Below the pieces are notes generated by a model. The model made no database searches. It was not told the origin of the DNA and saw only the letters and a list, made by a program, of their open reading frames with translations. From Bacteroidaceae bacterium (GTDB lineage: Bacteria; Bacteroidota; Bacteroidia; Bacteroidales; Bacteroidaceae): DNA of 64,000 nucleotides. The stretch lies in NCBI GenBank assembly GCA_017483665.1, contig JAFUVM010000066.1, positions 49,697 through 113,696 of the forward strand, read 5' to 3'. Shown here piece after piece: positions 1 through 9,609 of this stretch. Each line of letters opens with the position of its first letter. Within the stretch, counting starts at the first letter, position 1. The position numbers and the translations under genes are program-made.

Positions 1-651
1 GCTGCCGGCGCCATGCCGATTGTCGACGGCAAGGTGACCACGAAGAGCGGCACCACCTACAGCATCGATGCCACCCGCAAGAACGCCCTCGTGCTGAAGA
101 CTGCCAATGCGCCCAAGACGCTTGAGTTCACCGCTCCCGCCACCTGCGAAGAGCTCTACTTCATCGTCATCTCGGCCGACGGCACCTCCACCCTCACGGC
201 AGCCGTCAACTACGAAGACGGCACAAGCGAGGCCGCCAAGCAGTTCTCGGTAGGCGACTGGTTCAGCGGCAGCGCAGGTCAGGGCGAAGCCATCTACGGC
301 CTCGACCGCATCAAGCGCGGCAGCGGCAACGGTTACACGGCCGACGCCTTCGACGGACGCACCAACTTCCGCATCTTCGAGTACACGCTCCAGGCTGACA
401 AGAACAAAGCCGCCAAGGGCATCACCTTCACCTCCACGAAGTCGGGCAGCGAACCCACCATCCTCGGCATCGCCAAGAAGGGCTACAAACCCTTCGACCC
501 CGACGCCATCCTGAGCCCCGAAGCCTTCGCTCCCGCCTCCACCGTCACGGCCATCTACTCGCCCGACGGCAGGAAGCAGCCCGCCCTGCAGCGCGGCATC
601 AACATCATCCGCACGGCAGACGGCACCGTCCGGAAGGTCCTGATCAAGTAA
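1..651 (+). CDS. C-terminal part of a secreted surface protein (5' truncated by window edge)
   Basis: The frame is open through base 1, so the true start lies upstream; an in-frame ATG at 13 is not needed. The visible 216 codons are a beta-rich segment with no catalytic motif I can name. The last ~30 residues (SPDGRK, then RGINIIRTADGTVRKVLIK) match the short C-terminal tail that many Prevotella-type exported proteins share, and which recurs at the ends of the proteins at 2917-9570 and 11844-12989. That tail resembles the last strands of a type IX secretion signal, but whether it acts as one is inference. Polysaccharide lyases and adhesins of these bacteria often end this way; nothing here decides between them. 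Confidence 0.75.
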   Translation, partial: AAGAMPIVDGKVTTKSGTTYSIDATRKNALVLKTANAPKTLEFTAPATCEELYFIVISADGTSTLTAAVNYEDGTSEAAKQFSVGDWFSGSAGQGEAIYGLDRIKRGSGNGYTADAFDGRTNFRIFEYTLQADKNKAAKGITFTSTKSGSEPTILGIAKKGYKPFDPDAILSPEAFAPASTVTAIYSPDGRKQPALQRGINIIRTADGTVRKVLIK

Positions 652-695
652 GCCCCGCGTTCACAACTTTCCCGCCCTGCGGAACAAAACTTTTT

Positions 696-779
696 CAGTG
701 GCTCGGAAATTTATTTCAGTGGCTTGGAAATATATTTTAGTGGTTCTGAAATATATTTCCAAGCCTTTGAAATTGTTTT
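696..779. repeat. Array of four 21-bp units, first copy
   Basis: Units start at 696, 717, 738 and 759, exactly 21 bp apart. Each carries an AGTGG- or AAGCC-type block followed by GAAAT-TATTT. The last unit ends GAAATTGTTTT and is followed by a GC-rich block with GGGGAAATT. An array with the same period, unit and flank lies at 60154-60237. Reading frames across it (KYISKPLKYIS-like) are products of the repeat, not genes. Confidence 0.85.
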
Positions 780-927
780 ATGCTGCGGCGCGGGGAAATT
801 TCTGCCATGTCGTACAGCATTTGTCAACATGTCGTGCAGAACTTGTGCTTGCGATGCGGTTGGGAACGAAGCATGAGGAATTGTTGTACATAAAACGTGT
901 TTTTGGAGATAATTATTCACGTTTTCC

Positions 928-958
928 TTTGCCGTTTCACACAAAAATGCTAACTTTG
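928..958 (+). promoter_or_regulatory. Promoter of structured RNA copy 1
   Basis: TTTG at 928-931 and TAACTTTG at 951-958 are separated by exactly 19 bp, the Bacteroidetes sigma-ABfr consensus (TTTG-N19-TAnnTTTG). Start of transcription is expected near 963-966. RNA copy 2 has the same arrangement at 49073-49103. Confidence 0.85.
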
Positions 959-962
959 CACC

Positions 963-1344
963 GTCACCACCTTTTTGGTGGAAGCAAGAGCAGAACAAAT
1001 CCATAGGCCCTGGAGCCTCGAAGATATCTGCCTGCAGAAGCCGGGAGGGTGGGAACATATACAAAAAAGGCGTTTACACAGGCGCTTTGTTCTTTGGCTG
1101 CAAAGAATCTCGCAAATTCGACATCAAGTCCGAGACAAAGCAACAGTAGATGTCCAATGTGGGAATATGTTGATACCAACGTTCGCACTACCCTATTTAT
1201 ATATTTAGGGAACGCGCGAAGTGTATTCTATATTAACATATGCTTCGCGTGGGCTTCTGCGTTGCTCGTTCAGACTTGATGGGCAATGCGAGAGCCTTTT
1301 GCAGCGGAACGGGCAACTGAACAGGAAGGAAACCCACGCTTTTC
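963..1344 (+). ncRNA. Structured RNA of about 380 nt, copy 1 (possible 6S / Bacteroidales-1-like)
   Basis: It starts just after a consensus promoter and ends in a terminator-like helix, GCGTGGG (1247-1253) with CCCACGC (1333-1339), followed by TTTT. It shares ordered blocks with 49108-49449: GGCGTTTACA, CTTTGGCT, AGAATCTCGCAAAT, TAGATGTCCA, GCGTTGCTCGTTC, GGCAATGCGAGAGCC. Helix GCTTTGT (1084-1090) with ACAAAGC (1135-1141) is kept in copy 2 with a compensatory T-A to C-G change. Helix 1261-1271 with 1307-1317 is also kept through G-U changes. No convincing reading frame crosses it. The family name is a guess from size, promoter and conservation; a cis-acting leader of the LytTR gene 42 nt downstream is an alternative. 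Confidence 0.75.
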
Positions 1345-1386
1345 TTGTATCTGCCTATTGCAAGTCAAGAAAACATTGTCCCGCTT

Positions 1387-1776
1387 ATGATGAAGATATT
1401 TATTGAGTCGCGCGACGAGCTCCGCATCATCAACCTCTCTGAAGTGCTCTACCTCAGGGCAAGCCACAACTACACCGACTTCGTCTACACCGACGGACGG
1501 GTGAAAAGCGAACTGATGAACATCTCCTTCCTCGAGTCGCAAATCGCCGAGATGACCTCGCAGAGGAACATCCGCAACCCCTTTGTACACGTGGGGCGAA
1601 GCCTGTTGGTCAACACCACCCACGTCGAGGTGCTCAGCATGAAGCTCCAGAAAATCATCTTCAAGACGACGCCGCCAACGTCAATCCCCGTCTCGAAGTT
1701 CCTCCTCAAGAGCCTCAAGGAGAAAATCTCCGAAAGGCTCGCCGAGGATTCGTATGCCGTGCGCAGCATTTCGTAA
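1387..1776 (+). CDS. LytTR-family DNA-binding regulator without receiver domain
   Basis: This is essentially a lone LytTR domain of about 129 residues: a DELRIINLSEVLYLRASHNYTDFVYTDG stretch at residues ~8-38 and FVHVGRSLLVNTTHVE at ~64-80, typical of the strands that contact DNA. Classical AgrA/LytR regulators carry an N-terminal receiver of ~120 residues with a phospho-Asp; none is present. The ATG at 1387 was chosen because an upstream in-frame ATG (1345) lies right at the end of the RNA terminator. The next gene is a degenerate LytS-like protein, so the two probably form a non-canonical signalling pair. No promoter is seen between the RNA terminator and the start, so read-through from 928-958 is possible. 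Confidence 0.8.
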   Translation: MMKIFIESRDELRIINLSEVLYLRASHNYTDFVYTDGRVKSELMNISFLESQIAEMTSQRNIRNPFVHVGRSLLVNTTHVEVLSMKLQKIIFKTTPPTSIPVSKFLLKSLKEKISERLAEDSYAVRSIS

Positions 1777-1855
1777 CGACAAACCCCGCCTTTCGGAGAC
1801 ATCCGGCAAGGCAAAGAGCTGCGTCTCGCAAAAAAAGCATAGCTTTGCCCTCAAA

Positions 1856-2674
1856 ATGTCTACGAACCAAGCCAAACCGACACAGATGAAGCTTTTCAGA
1901 CTGGAGAACCTGATTTTCCTGACAGCATGGGGCCTGCTGTTTGCCGCCTTCGTGCTGAAGATCCACATGCACACCGCCAGTGGCACCATTACAGCACCCG
2001 ACCTCATCGAACTCATCGTCCTGGCATTGGTGCTCTTCGTCATGGTGTTCATGGCCTGCACAAACAGAAAGGACACACCGGAAATACCCGTCGACAACAA
2101 ACGGCTGCACAACATCGAGCGCATCTCCACCAACTCCCTCCGGCGCATACACGCCCTGACCGACATCGCACCGGAGAAAGCCAAGCACGCCATGTGGGAG
2201 TTCTCGAAGGTGATGCACTATGTCCTCGTCGAAGCCAACCAGCCCTACGTACACCTCTACTACGAGCTCGACTTCATCCAGCACTACACCGCACTCATCA
2301 AGCTGCGCTTCGGCGACACACTCAGCGTGGGGCTCGAACTGCCCGTCGTCCCCGACCGGCAGATACCGCCGCTCGTGCTCTTCGCCATCATCGAGGACGT
2401 CGTCAGCCGCAGCACCGGAGTGGACCATAGTGCTGCCATCGAGATAAAGGCGTCGGTCCAGGACGAACGGCTGCAGTTCCTCTGCCGCGGCACAAACGCC
2501 AACCGCCCCGTCGGACGGACCGACAGCCTGGGCATCGACGACGTCCGGCAGCGCCTCGACGCACGCTACGGCCTCAACTACTCGCTCGACATTCACGACA
2601 CCCCCGAAGCCTACGCCGTCACCCTCGTCCTTCCCCTCAAAATGCAGGCCAACAGCCTCAGAAACAAGGTCTGA
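1856..2674 (+). CDS. LytS-like membrane sensor kinase, apparently degenerate
   Basis: The ~272-residue protein has two hydrophobic segments near the N-terminus (about residues 19-37 and 50-70). A C-terminal region follows the LytS layout: a NSLRRIHALTDIAPEKA-type helix, then MWEFSKVMHYVLVEAN and a YELDFIQHYTALIKLRFGD segment, matching the usual Ls-llRY--L and YL-l---RF landmarks. The phospho-acceptor motif (NPHFLFN) is not recognisable and the ENAIKHG N-box reads EDVVSRS, so phosphotransfer and ATP binding are doubtful. It follows the LytTR gene. I moved the start to 1856 (MSTNQ) because the longest frame would overlap the LytTR gene; 1886 is also possible. Likely role: a signal-transducing partner, perhaps not a true kinase. 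Confidence 0.7.
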   Translation: MSTNQAKPTQMKLFRLENLIFLTAWGLLFAAFVLKIHMHTASGTITAPDLIELIVLALVLFVMVFMACTNRKDTPEIPVDNKRLHNIERISTNSLRRIHALTDIAPEKAKHAMWEFSKVMHYVLVEANQPYVHLYYELDFIQHYTALIKLRFGDTLSVGLELPVVPDRQIPPLVLFAIIEDVVSRSTGVDHSAAIEIKASVQDERLQFLCRGTNANRPVGRTDSLGIDDVRQRLDARYGLNYSLDIHDTPEAYAVTLVLPLKMQANSLRNKV

Positions 2675-2781
2675 GGACACACTTTTTGCGTTCGTACGCC
2701 GCACCCGGCAATTCGTACCCCCAAACCGAATGGTTCAGAAACAAAGCCTTTTCCCCGACACGACGTATTATCAAAAACTCG

Positions 2782-2789
2782 TACCTTTG
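2782..2789 (+). promoter_or_regulatory. Probable -7 promoter element of the giant surface-protein gene
   Basis: TACCTTTG fits the Bacteroidetes TAnnTTTG element. A matching TTTG 19 bp upstream is not present. It would give a leader of about 120 nt before the ATG at 2917. Confidence 0.5.
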
Positions 2790-2916
2790 CCAAGAATACT
2801 ACAGAAATTATGGGCAGATTATGCACTGCACACTATATATAATAATGTAAGAGAACGAAACAGACAAACTCGACCATAGAGAAAAACAAACCAATATTAA
2901 CCAAAAAAACAGTATT

Positions 2917-5900
2917 ATGAGAACAGAATTTATCTACTCATTTATGGCACTGGGTGCAATACCCGTAGTGGCAAATGCTGCTGATGTTCAGACAATCAGT
3001 AGTGACGTGCTTGCCTCTACCGATGGTAGTGAGGTTACGTACGCTGTAGGAAAGCTGGTACCTGGCAAGTACAAGTTTTCTGCAAAATTGACATCTAAGG
3101 TGTATGGCGTCAACATCAGCATTGGCGGAAAGACTTTGAAAGCTGCCTCGACAACCGCTAAAGGAGCAGTGAACGAGGTAGAATTCACCTTGACCGAAGA
3201 GACCGACATTGAGCTTAAGATGGTCAGCACCGATCCTGGAGAGGCAGGTGCAGGCTTCACCGTTGCTGATGCTAAAATCATTCTCGACTTCGATTTTAGC
3301 ACTGCCAAGACAACACTCGTAGGCCGTGCAAATGACCTGAAGACAGTGAATATCCCTGTCTACTCATACAATAGCACGGACGATGCGACTGCTGTTGACA
3401 AACTGGTTGGGAAAATTAACACTGAAATCGAGGAGAAGTACCTTACCTATAAGGAAAAAAAGCTCTACAACCTCGACAGCAAGAAGACTACTTACGATGA
3501 TGACATTGCCAACCTTGCCGCCACTATCGCTAGCCACCAGAACGAGAAGGCATACAGCGACGTCAACGCAGAAATCACAGCAATCAAGGCTAAGTACAAT
3601 GCCGCCGTTACCGAGCTGGAAGGTGTCCTCGTCGACGCTGCAGGTTACCTCCTCGACGGAGCCAAGGCTAAGCTGAATGATGAAATCAACAAGAAGATAA
3701 CCGAAGCAACATCTGCCAGCTATGCTTCCTACGAGGCAGGCACTGCAGTAGCGGACAAGACAGCGAACTTGGGCAAGATTCCCACAGAGACAGCCTTGAA
3801 CACTATCGTCAACGACTACAAGACACAGGCTCAGAACAACAAGGCCAAGTATCAGGCCCTGGCTGACAAGGTAGAAACTTTGCAGACGAATCTCGATGCT
3901 GTGACGGTGGCCGATGCCTCCCTGACCGCTTCGTTTGCAGAAGAAAGAGCAGCAGCTCAGCAAGCTATCAGCGCTCTCGACACGAAGGTATCTGGTGTTT
4001 ACAACAAGGAAGCCCAGCTCACGCTCAACATCGATGCGGAGGTTACTGCAGCTCAGGGCAAAATCAACACACTGGCAGGCAAGGTAACAACAGCCAACGC
4101 AGAGTTCAATGCCAACAAAGCTACCACAGAGGCTATCGCTGCCGTACAGAAGGCAAAGGACGATGCCGAGACGGAAGTAAACAAAAAGAACTCCAAGGAC
4201 GGACAATACAAGCCCGCCGACTACTATGTAGATTACCTCAAAACACAGCAGGATGCCATCAACAAGCTTACCACAGATGCAGCTGCTGTCTATAAGGCTG
4301 ACGGCACGGGTACTGCCCAAAACTACAACAACGGCTTGGCAGCCAAGACTGCACCTATCACCGCTGCCATCAACGACTACAAGACCAACGCTCCCCGGGC
4401 TGTTGAGAACTACGACAAGCGTCAGGATGACATCGCAGAATATCAGGATACTCTTGATAAGGTACGCGAAAAGATAAAGGGTCTTGACATCTACACTGCC
4501 GCAGATTACGACTATGAAACAAAGCTCGACCTCCTGCAGAAGAGTATCAACGAAATCAAGAAGGCCATCGCTGCCGCTCAGGAGAAGAGGGGCGCAGAGC
4601 ATTGGACTGCCATGCAGGCTGTTGCTGCCGACGACAAATTCATTCAGGATGTAACAGACCTGATTGCCGGCGCAAAGGCAAACCAGAACCAGTACAAAAA
4701 GGATCAGCTCACAGCTGACCGAGACTCTATCCAAAGCAGCATCGATGATTTAGAAGCAACCGATGCCGTACTTGGTGCCGACTATGAGCTCTTTGCCAAA
4801 GCAAAGGCAACCATCGTTAGCAAATTAGCCCAGATCAACAGCGATTGGGAGGCCATCAATGTCAATGCCGAAAATGCCCCCGAAACAATCCAGGCGCTGC
4901 GTGAGAGAATCACAAGCCTCAAGGCAGAGCAGGCTGCACTCGTAGCCGCTGCAGACGCAGTCAAGGCTAAAGTCGCAGCAAACACCAATGCAAAGACAAC
5001 GCTTGCGGCCAGCATCAATGGCCTGCAGACGAGTATTGGCTCATTCAAGACTACCTATAAGGTTGGTGAGGACGATTCCACACTCGGTCTTCGTGGTAAG
5101 GCTGGCGGCAGCGTAACCACAGAGGTAAACGATATTGAAACCAAACTCGGCACCCTCAAGACCGCCAACGGTGAAGTTGAGCCTAAAGCATGGAAACCTG
5201 TCGATATCACGGTGGCTGGCAACGAATACAGCAACCTGGCTAACGGCGTATACGTCGTTGTTGTAGATATTACTGCAGCAGCAGAAGGAGGCAAGGTTAA
5301 AGCCAACGCCACAGAAGCAGCTGGTACCGCAACTGGCGAAGTCACACTGGCAGGTGTATTCGTTACCGACGGCACACTGAAAGTCAGCGCCAACAAGGAA
5401 GGTGTCAAATTCGAAGTGAAGAAGGTAACCTACCACGAGAACGACCAGCTTGGCAAGTATAACAACGCCAGCACGGAGACTCCCGGCTATAACAACCAGT
5501 ACACCGCTCTGAATGAAAGATTCCAGGCACAAAATGCTGCTGCTCTCGGTATCAAGACCGCTGTTGAGAACAATGCAGCAACCAAGACCGCTGCCAACAC
5601 GGCCGTCTCGAACCTGCAGACCGCTGAGCTAAACACACTGAAGAACCTGGAGAACGTAACGAATGACGAGGCCAAAAGTGACGACACTACAGCCAAGAAG
5701 ACAGACCCTGCAAACTGGAAGGTATTCGAGACAGGATTGGAAGCAGGCAAGACCTACACCGCAAAGAAGGAAGCCATCGATGCCGACATCGCAGCCATGA
5801 GCAACGCTATCACTGCCTCCGCAGATGTCGAAAAACTGTTCGACGAATGGAAGGACAACAGCATCACGGTGGGTGAAGGTGATAATAAGAAGACCTATTC

Positions 5901-8900
5901 CATCTCCGCCATCACTGCTGCCATCAACGCCCTGAAGGCTGAGGCTGAAGCCGAGAGCAATAACTGGAAGGCTTACAAGGCACTGAAGGACAACAACTGG
6001 GATAAGCTGGATCCCGACACCATCACGATTGACGCAGCCGTCATGGGCGAAGGTGCAAAGCCCTACTACCAGGGCCTCAAGAATCAGTACATCAGTGGCA
6101 AGGCCGACATTCTCACTGCCATGCAGGCTTCCCTGAATGCACGCACGGCTGTAAGCACAAAGAGCGGATTCGAAGCAGAGATTACTGCGCTCATCAATAA
6201 GGTGAAGGCTGTTTACACCGATAGCAAGGCCAACAAGGCAAAGTACGACGAGCAGGTTGCTGCCTACCAGAAGGCACAGACCCTGTGGAACAACACCTAC
6301 ACCGAGATTGCCGCAAAGGACAAGAGCTCTAAGGTTCAAGAGTGGACCGACCAGCTCGACGCCATCCAGGTAACGCTCACCGAGGCAACCGAAGCAGTAG
6401 AGGCAAACTACCTGATTGGCAAGTCTGTAGCAGAGGCCAAGGACTTCGCTGCTATCGAAGCCAGCATCAACGATGTGAAGGCACAATGGAGCGAAGGCTA
6501 CAACGCAGCCATAACCGCCGACAACATGGCTGCTCACGAATCCTTCACTAACGCCATCAGCGTGGCTGAACAAGCTTACAAGGACGCCGTTAAGGATCGT
6601 GCTCTGTACAGCTCTACCAATACAGAGATTGAAGACCTCATCACAACTGCTGCAGCTGAGCTCGACGTTGCACTCTACAACTGCCCGACCGATATTGAAA
6701 CGTTGAAAAACGAAGAGGGCGAAGAGTACGCTAACACCACGAGTCCTGACGTATTCGATGTATCTGACTTCAACACCAGAGCCACTGCAATCGCGCAGAA
6801 CATCACAAGCAAGCTCAACACGTTCAAGACGAATGTCAAGACGGCAATTGGAGATTATTGGACTCCTAAGAAGGACAGCTTCGCCGAGAAGGTAACTGAA
6901 GCCGAGGCTGCAATCAACAGCTACAAGGACGAGGCCAAGACGTATGCCTTCAAGGATGTGACAGACCTGATTGCAAAGGGCGATGCCGGTGTACAGTCTA
7001 TGACACTCTCCGATGTGGAAGCCGCTATTGATAGCCTTGATGTGAAAATCGACGCTATGCTGACCGCAGACAAGGATGCTGCCGCAGTGAAGGACATCAA
7101 ACTGTGGATTGCTGATGCTGAAGACAAGTACACCGAAGTGAAGACTTACCTCGAATCTGTAAGCATTGCAGATGATGTTTATGGTGTTAGTGAACAGTTG
7201 AGCTATCTTGACGATGATTACTGGTACGTAACGAATATTAAGAATCGTCCCGGTACTTACAATTTCTCAAATCGCAACGACTACGTCAACAATTACCTCA
7301 GTAAATTCATAACTCAGGCCAACGGAATCAAGACGCTTGTTGAGAAAGCAGTTGCCAGCGACACTGCCAACACTGCTGCTTACAATGAAATGGCAACAGC
7401 CATTGCACCCGTAGGCGACAAGCTGACAGAAGCTATGGATGCAGCAGCTCCCTATAAGTATGCAACATCGTTTGCTACAAACGAGGGTGAGTTCGAAAGC
7501 ATCAATAGCGATGCTCTGTACTACAAGACACATGGTTCTGCTGTTGCAAACAAGACAGCACTCCTGAACCGCGTAACAGCACTCAGCGCAGATATCGAAA
7601 CAACTCTGACCGCTGCCTTCGGCACAGAGAAGACTGGTCTGGCTGCTGACATCGCCGAGCTGAAGAACCAGTACAACGCATACGTTGCTGACAATAGTCT
7701 CGAGGCTGCAAGCACTTTCAAGGCCAAGATTGATGAGTATGAGACAGCACTTAACAATGCTGCCATCGTTGACCTCGACGAAGATCCCGCCGACGGCATC
7801 CAGTTCGACGAGATTGTTGCCGCCACAGAGGACCTGATTGCCCTGCAAAACAAGATCGCCAACCTGGAGAGCGAGCTGCTGCAGGCAAATGCAAGCACAG
7901 CCAATGCCGACGCACTTGCCGACTTCCAGACGCAGCTTGGCGATCTGGCAACTTCAGCCACGCTGGAAGGCAAGGCCGAATGGGTTAAGCAGCAGAATTT
8001 CAATGGCAAGACGCTCGAGCAGTGGATTAAGGAGATTAGCGCCCAGATTGCTGGACTGCAGGAAGAGGTCGAGAACGAACCTAACATTGCATTCTACAAG
8101 AAGCAGTATCAGGAGCAAATCACGAACGTCAAGACTGCCCTTGATCCCGTTGTCAATGAGATTAATGCCCGTCAGGCTCAGTTCGATGCCAATACGACAG
8201 TTTACACTAGACTCAGCGATGAGTTGCAGCAGCTGCAGAACCTTGTGGATGCAGCCACAGCTAAGGTCTATGAATACGAATATGCTAAAAACACCTACAA
8301 GTCCAGGATTGAGTCCTACAACTGGTATGGTTATCTCAATGGCGGTGTTCAGTATAACATCAACAACGCAAAAAAAGACCTCGACGATGCTAACAGCAAT
8401 GTTGCATTGAACGCTTCAAGCAACTTGAACACTTACATTAATGTCAACAGTACTAAGACAACCATCCAGGGTTATCTCGACGACTCTGCATACGATGAGT
8501 TAACAGCACAGAAGAACCATCTTACTGAGCTTCTCACCAATGCCCTTGACGAAGCAAGTCATGTGAACGTTCAGAAGTACTCCAGCGCACTGTGGCGTGA
8601 TTTGATGACAACGGCGAATGCTATCAATACCGAAATTACCAACCTCGGCGATGCCATTAATAACTCTTACAACCCCCACTATTATTGGAATAACAATGGT
8701 GTACGGACATATGGTATCACCAGCGATGCTGACTACGCAAGCCAGATGGAGACCGTTGGAAACATCAAGAATGATATTGAGGATCTCGACGATGCTGTTG
8801 ACAACATGGGTCTGCTCGGCGATGCAAACACTAACGGCGAGGTGACCGTGGCCGACTACCAGATAGTATTGAACATGATTCTCGGTAAGAACGCGACGCC

Positions 8901-9570
8901 AACTGAAGGGACCAACCTCTTCGCAAACCTCGACATCAACAAGAACTCGCGTATCGAGGTGGGCGACCTGACTGCCATCGTCAACTACATCCTGAACAAG
9001 GAATGGGCAGACGACTATGCTGCCGTGAAGGGCTTCCGCTCTCAGAGCGAGAGTATGTCGATGGACATCACTCCGATGCAGCAGGGCGTACAGCGCTACG
9101 CCATCAACCTGCAGAACACAGAGGACTACACCGCCTTCCAGCTCGACGTGCTTCTGCCCGAGGGTATGACCATCGTAGGCCAGAGCCTGAGCGACCGCGC
9201 CGGACAGAGCCACAAGCTCTACAGCCACGCACAGGAGGACGGCAGCATCCGCCTGCTTGCATCGTCCATCAAGGGCGAGACCTTCAGCGGAAACGAAGGT
9301 GCAGTGCTCTACATCGACGTTCAGACCGATGCCAGCTTCCAGGGCGGCAGCGTAGAGATGCTGAACATCCTCTTCTCCGACGTCTATGCCAATACTCATG
9401 CCTTTGCTATCGGCAACGGCGGCGAGGCTACAGGCATCGACATCATGGCTGCCGTGCAGTCGCTCAAGCAGAAGGTCTATGACCTGGGCGGACGCGTGAT
9501 GAACGGCATGAAGAAGGGTGTCAACATCATCCAGAATGCTGACGGCACAACGAAGAAGGTATTGAAGTAA
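2917..9570 (+). CDS. Giant secreted coiled-coil protein with dockerin and cohesin-like modules
   Basis: 2217 residues. A signal peptide covers about residues 1-21 (cleavage after VANA). A beta-sandwich-like module follows (~24-130), and a similar one sits near residues 765-840. Most of the rest is Ala/Lys/Glu/Asp-rich helical sequence with strong coiled-coil character, probably an extended stalk. Near residue 1965 there is a type I dockerin-like pair of Ca-binding loops (GDANTNGEVTVADY and ANLDINKNSRIEVGDL). A cohesin-like domain (YAINLQNTEDYTAFQLDVLLPEGM) spans about 2045-2180, and the end is the GVNIIQNADGTTKKVLK tail. Codons are less GC-rich in the stalk than in the last third. It heads a cluster of three proteins sharing these modules. 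An adhesin or surface scaffold is inferred; binding partners are unknown. Confidence 0.85.
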   Translation: MRTEFIYSFMALGAIPVVANAADVQTISSDVLASTDGSEVTYAVGKLVPGKYKFSAKLTSKVYGVNISIGGKTLKAASTTAKGAVNEVEFTLTEETDIELKMVSTDPGEAGAGFTVADAKIILDFDFSTAKTTLVGRANDLKTVNIPVYSYNSTDDATAVDKLVGKINTEIEEKYLTYKEKKLYNLDSKKTTYDDDIANLAATIASHQNEKAYSDVNAEITAIKAKYNAAVTELEGVLVDAAGYLLDGAKAKLNDEINKKITEATSASYASYEAGTAVADKTANLGKIPTETALNTIVNDYKTQAQNNKAKYQALADKVETLQTNLDAVTVADASLTASFAEERAAAQQAISALDTKVSGVYNKEAQLTLNIDAEVTAAQGKINTLAGKVTTANAEFNANKATTEAIAAVQKAKDDAETEVNKKNSKDGQYKPADYYVDYLKTQQDAINKLTTDAAAVYKADGTGTAQNYNNGLAAKTAPITAAINDYKTNAPRAVENYDKRQDDIAEYQDTLDKVREKIKGLDIYTAADYDYETKLDLLQKSINEIKKAIAAAQEKRGAEHWTAMQAVAADDKFIQDVTDLIAGAKANQNQYKKDQLTADRDSIQSSIDDLEATDAVLGADYELFAKAKATIVSKLAQINSDWEAINVNAENAPETIQALRERITSLKAEQAALVAAADAVKAKVAANTNAKTTLAASINGLQTSIGSFKTTYKVGEDDSTLGLRGKAGGSVTTEVNDIETKLGTLKTANGEVEPKAWKPVDITVAGNEYSNLANGVYVVVVDITAAAEGGKVKANATEAAGTATGEVTLAGVFVTDGTLKVSANKEGVKFEVKKVTYHENDQLGKYNNASTETPGYNNQYTALNERFQAQNAAALGIKTAVENNAATKTAANTAVSNLQTAELNTLKNLENVTNDEAKSDDTTAKKTDPANWKVFETGLEAGKTYTAKKEAIDADIAAMSNAITASADVEKLFDEWKDNSITVGEGDNKKTYSISAITAAINALKAEAEAESNNWKAYKALKDNNWDKLDPDTITIDAAVMGEGAKPYYQGLKNQYISGKADILTAMQASLNARTAVSTKSGFEAEITALINKVKAVYTDSKANKAKYDEQVAAYQKAQTLWNNTYTEIAAKDKSSKVQEWTDQLDAIQVTLTEATEAVEANYLIGKSVAEAKDFAAIEASINDVKAQWSEGYNAAITADNMAAHESFTNAISVAEQAYKDAVKDRALYSSTNTEIEDLITTAAAELDVALYNCPTDIETLKNEEGEEYANTTSPDVFDVSDFNTRATAIAQNITSKLNTFKTNVKTAIGDYWTPKKDSFAEKVTEAEAAINSYKDEAKTYAFKDVTDLIAKGDAGVQSMTLSDVEAAIDSLDVKIDAMLTADKDAAAVKDIKLWIADAEDKYTEVKTYLESVSIADDVYGVSEQLSYLDDDYWYVTNIKNRPGTYNFSNRNDYVNNYLSKFITQANGIKTLVEKAVASDTANTAAYNEMATAIAPVGDKLTEAMDAAAPYKYATSFATNEGEFESINSDALYYKTHGSAVANKTALLNRVTALSADIETTLTAAFGTEKTGLAADIAELKNQYNAYVADNSLEAASTFKAKIDEYETALNNAAIVDLDEDPADGIQFDEIVAATEDLIALQNKIANLESELLQANASTANADALADFQTQLGDLATSATLEGKAEWVKQQNFNGKTLEQWIKEISAQIAGLQEEVENEPNIAFYKKQYQEQITNVKTALDPVVNEINARQAQFDANTTVYTRLSDELQQLQNLVDAATAKVYEYEYAKNTYKSRIESYNWYGYLNGGVQYNINNAKKDLDDANSNVALNASSNLNTYINVNSTKTTIQGYLDDSAYDELTAQKNHLTELLTNALDEASHVNVQKYSSALWRDLMTTANAINTEITNLGDAINNSYNPHYYWNNNGVRTYGITSDADYASQMETVGNIKNDIEDLDDAVDNMGLLGDANTNGEVTVADYQIVLNMILGKNATPTEGTNLFANLDINKNSRIEVGDLTAIVNYILNKEWADDYAAVKGFRSQSESMSMDITPMQQGVQRYAINLQNTEDYTAFQLDVLLPEGMTIVGQSLSDRAGQSHKLYSHAQEDGSIRLLASSIKGETFSGNEGAVLYIDVQTDASFQGGSVEMLNILFSDVYANTHAFAIGNGGEATGIDIMAAVQSLKQKVYDLGGRVMNGMKKGVNIIQNADGTTKKVLK

Positions 9571-9609
9571 TTCCAGCGAAAACATTAGTTTTTCTCATCT
9601 CAGTTTCCC

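Noticed and set aside
698-1006. 102-aa frame with KYISKPLK-type repeats, and the similar N-terminal extension of the frame at 60096
   Set aside because: The peptide is only the translation of the 21-bp array, and the frames run across promoters. No coding support.
3364-4734. 456-aa minus-strand frame inside the giant surface-protein gene, and other long antisense frames there
   Set aside because: Antisense to a clear coding region with signal peptide and domains; the translations are Leu/Val/Cys-rich shadows.
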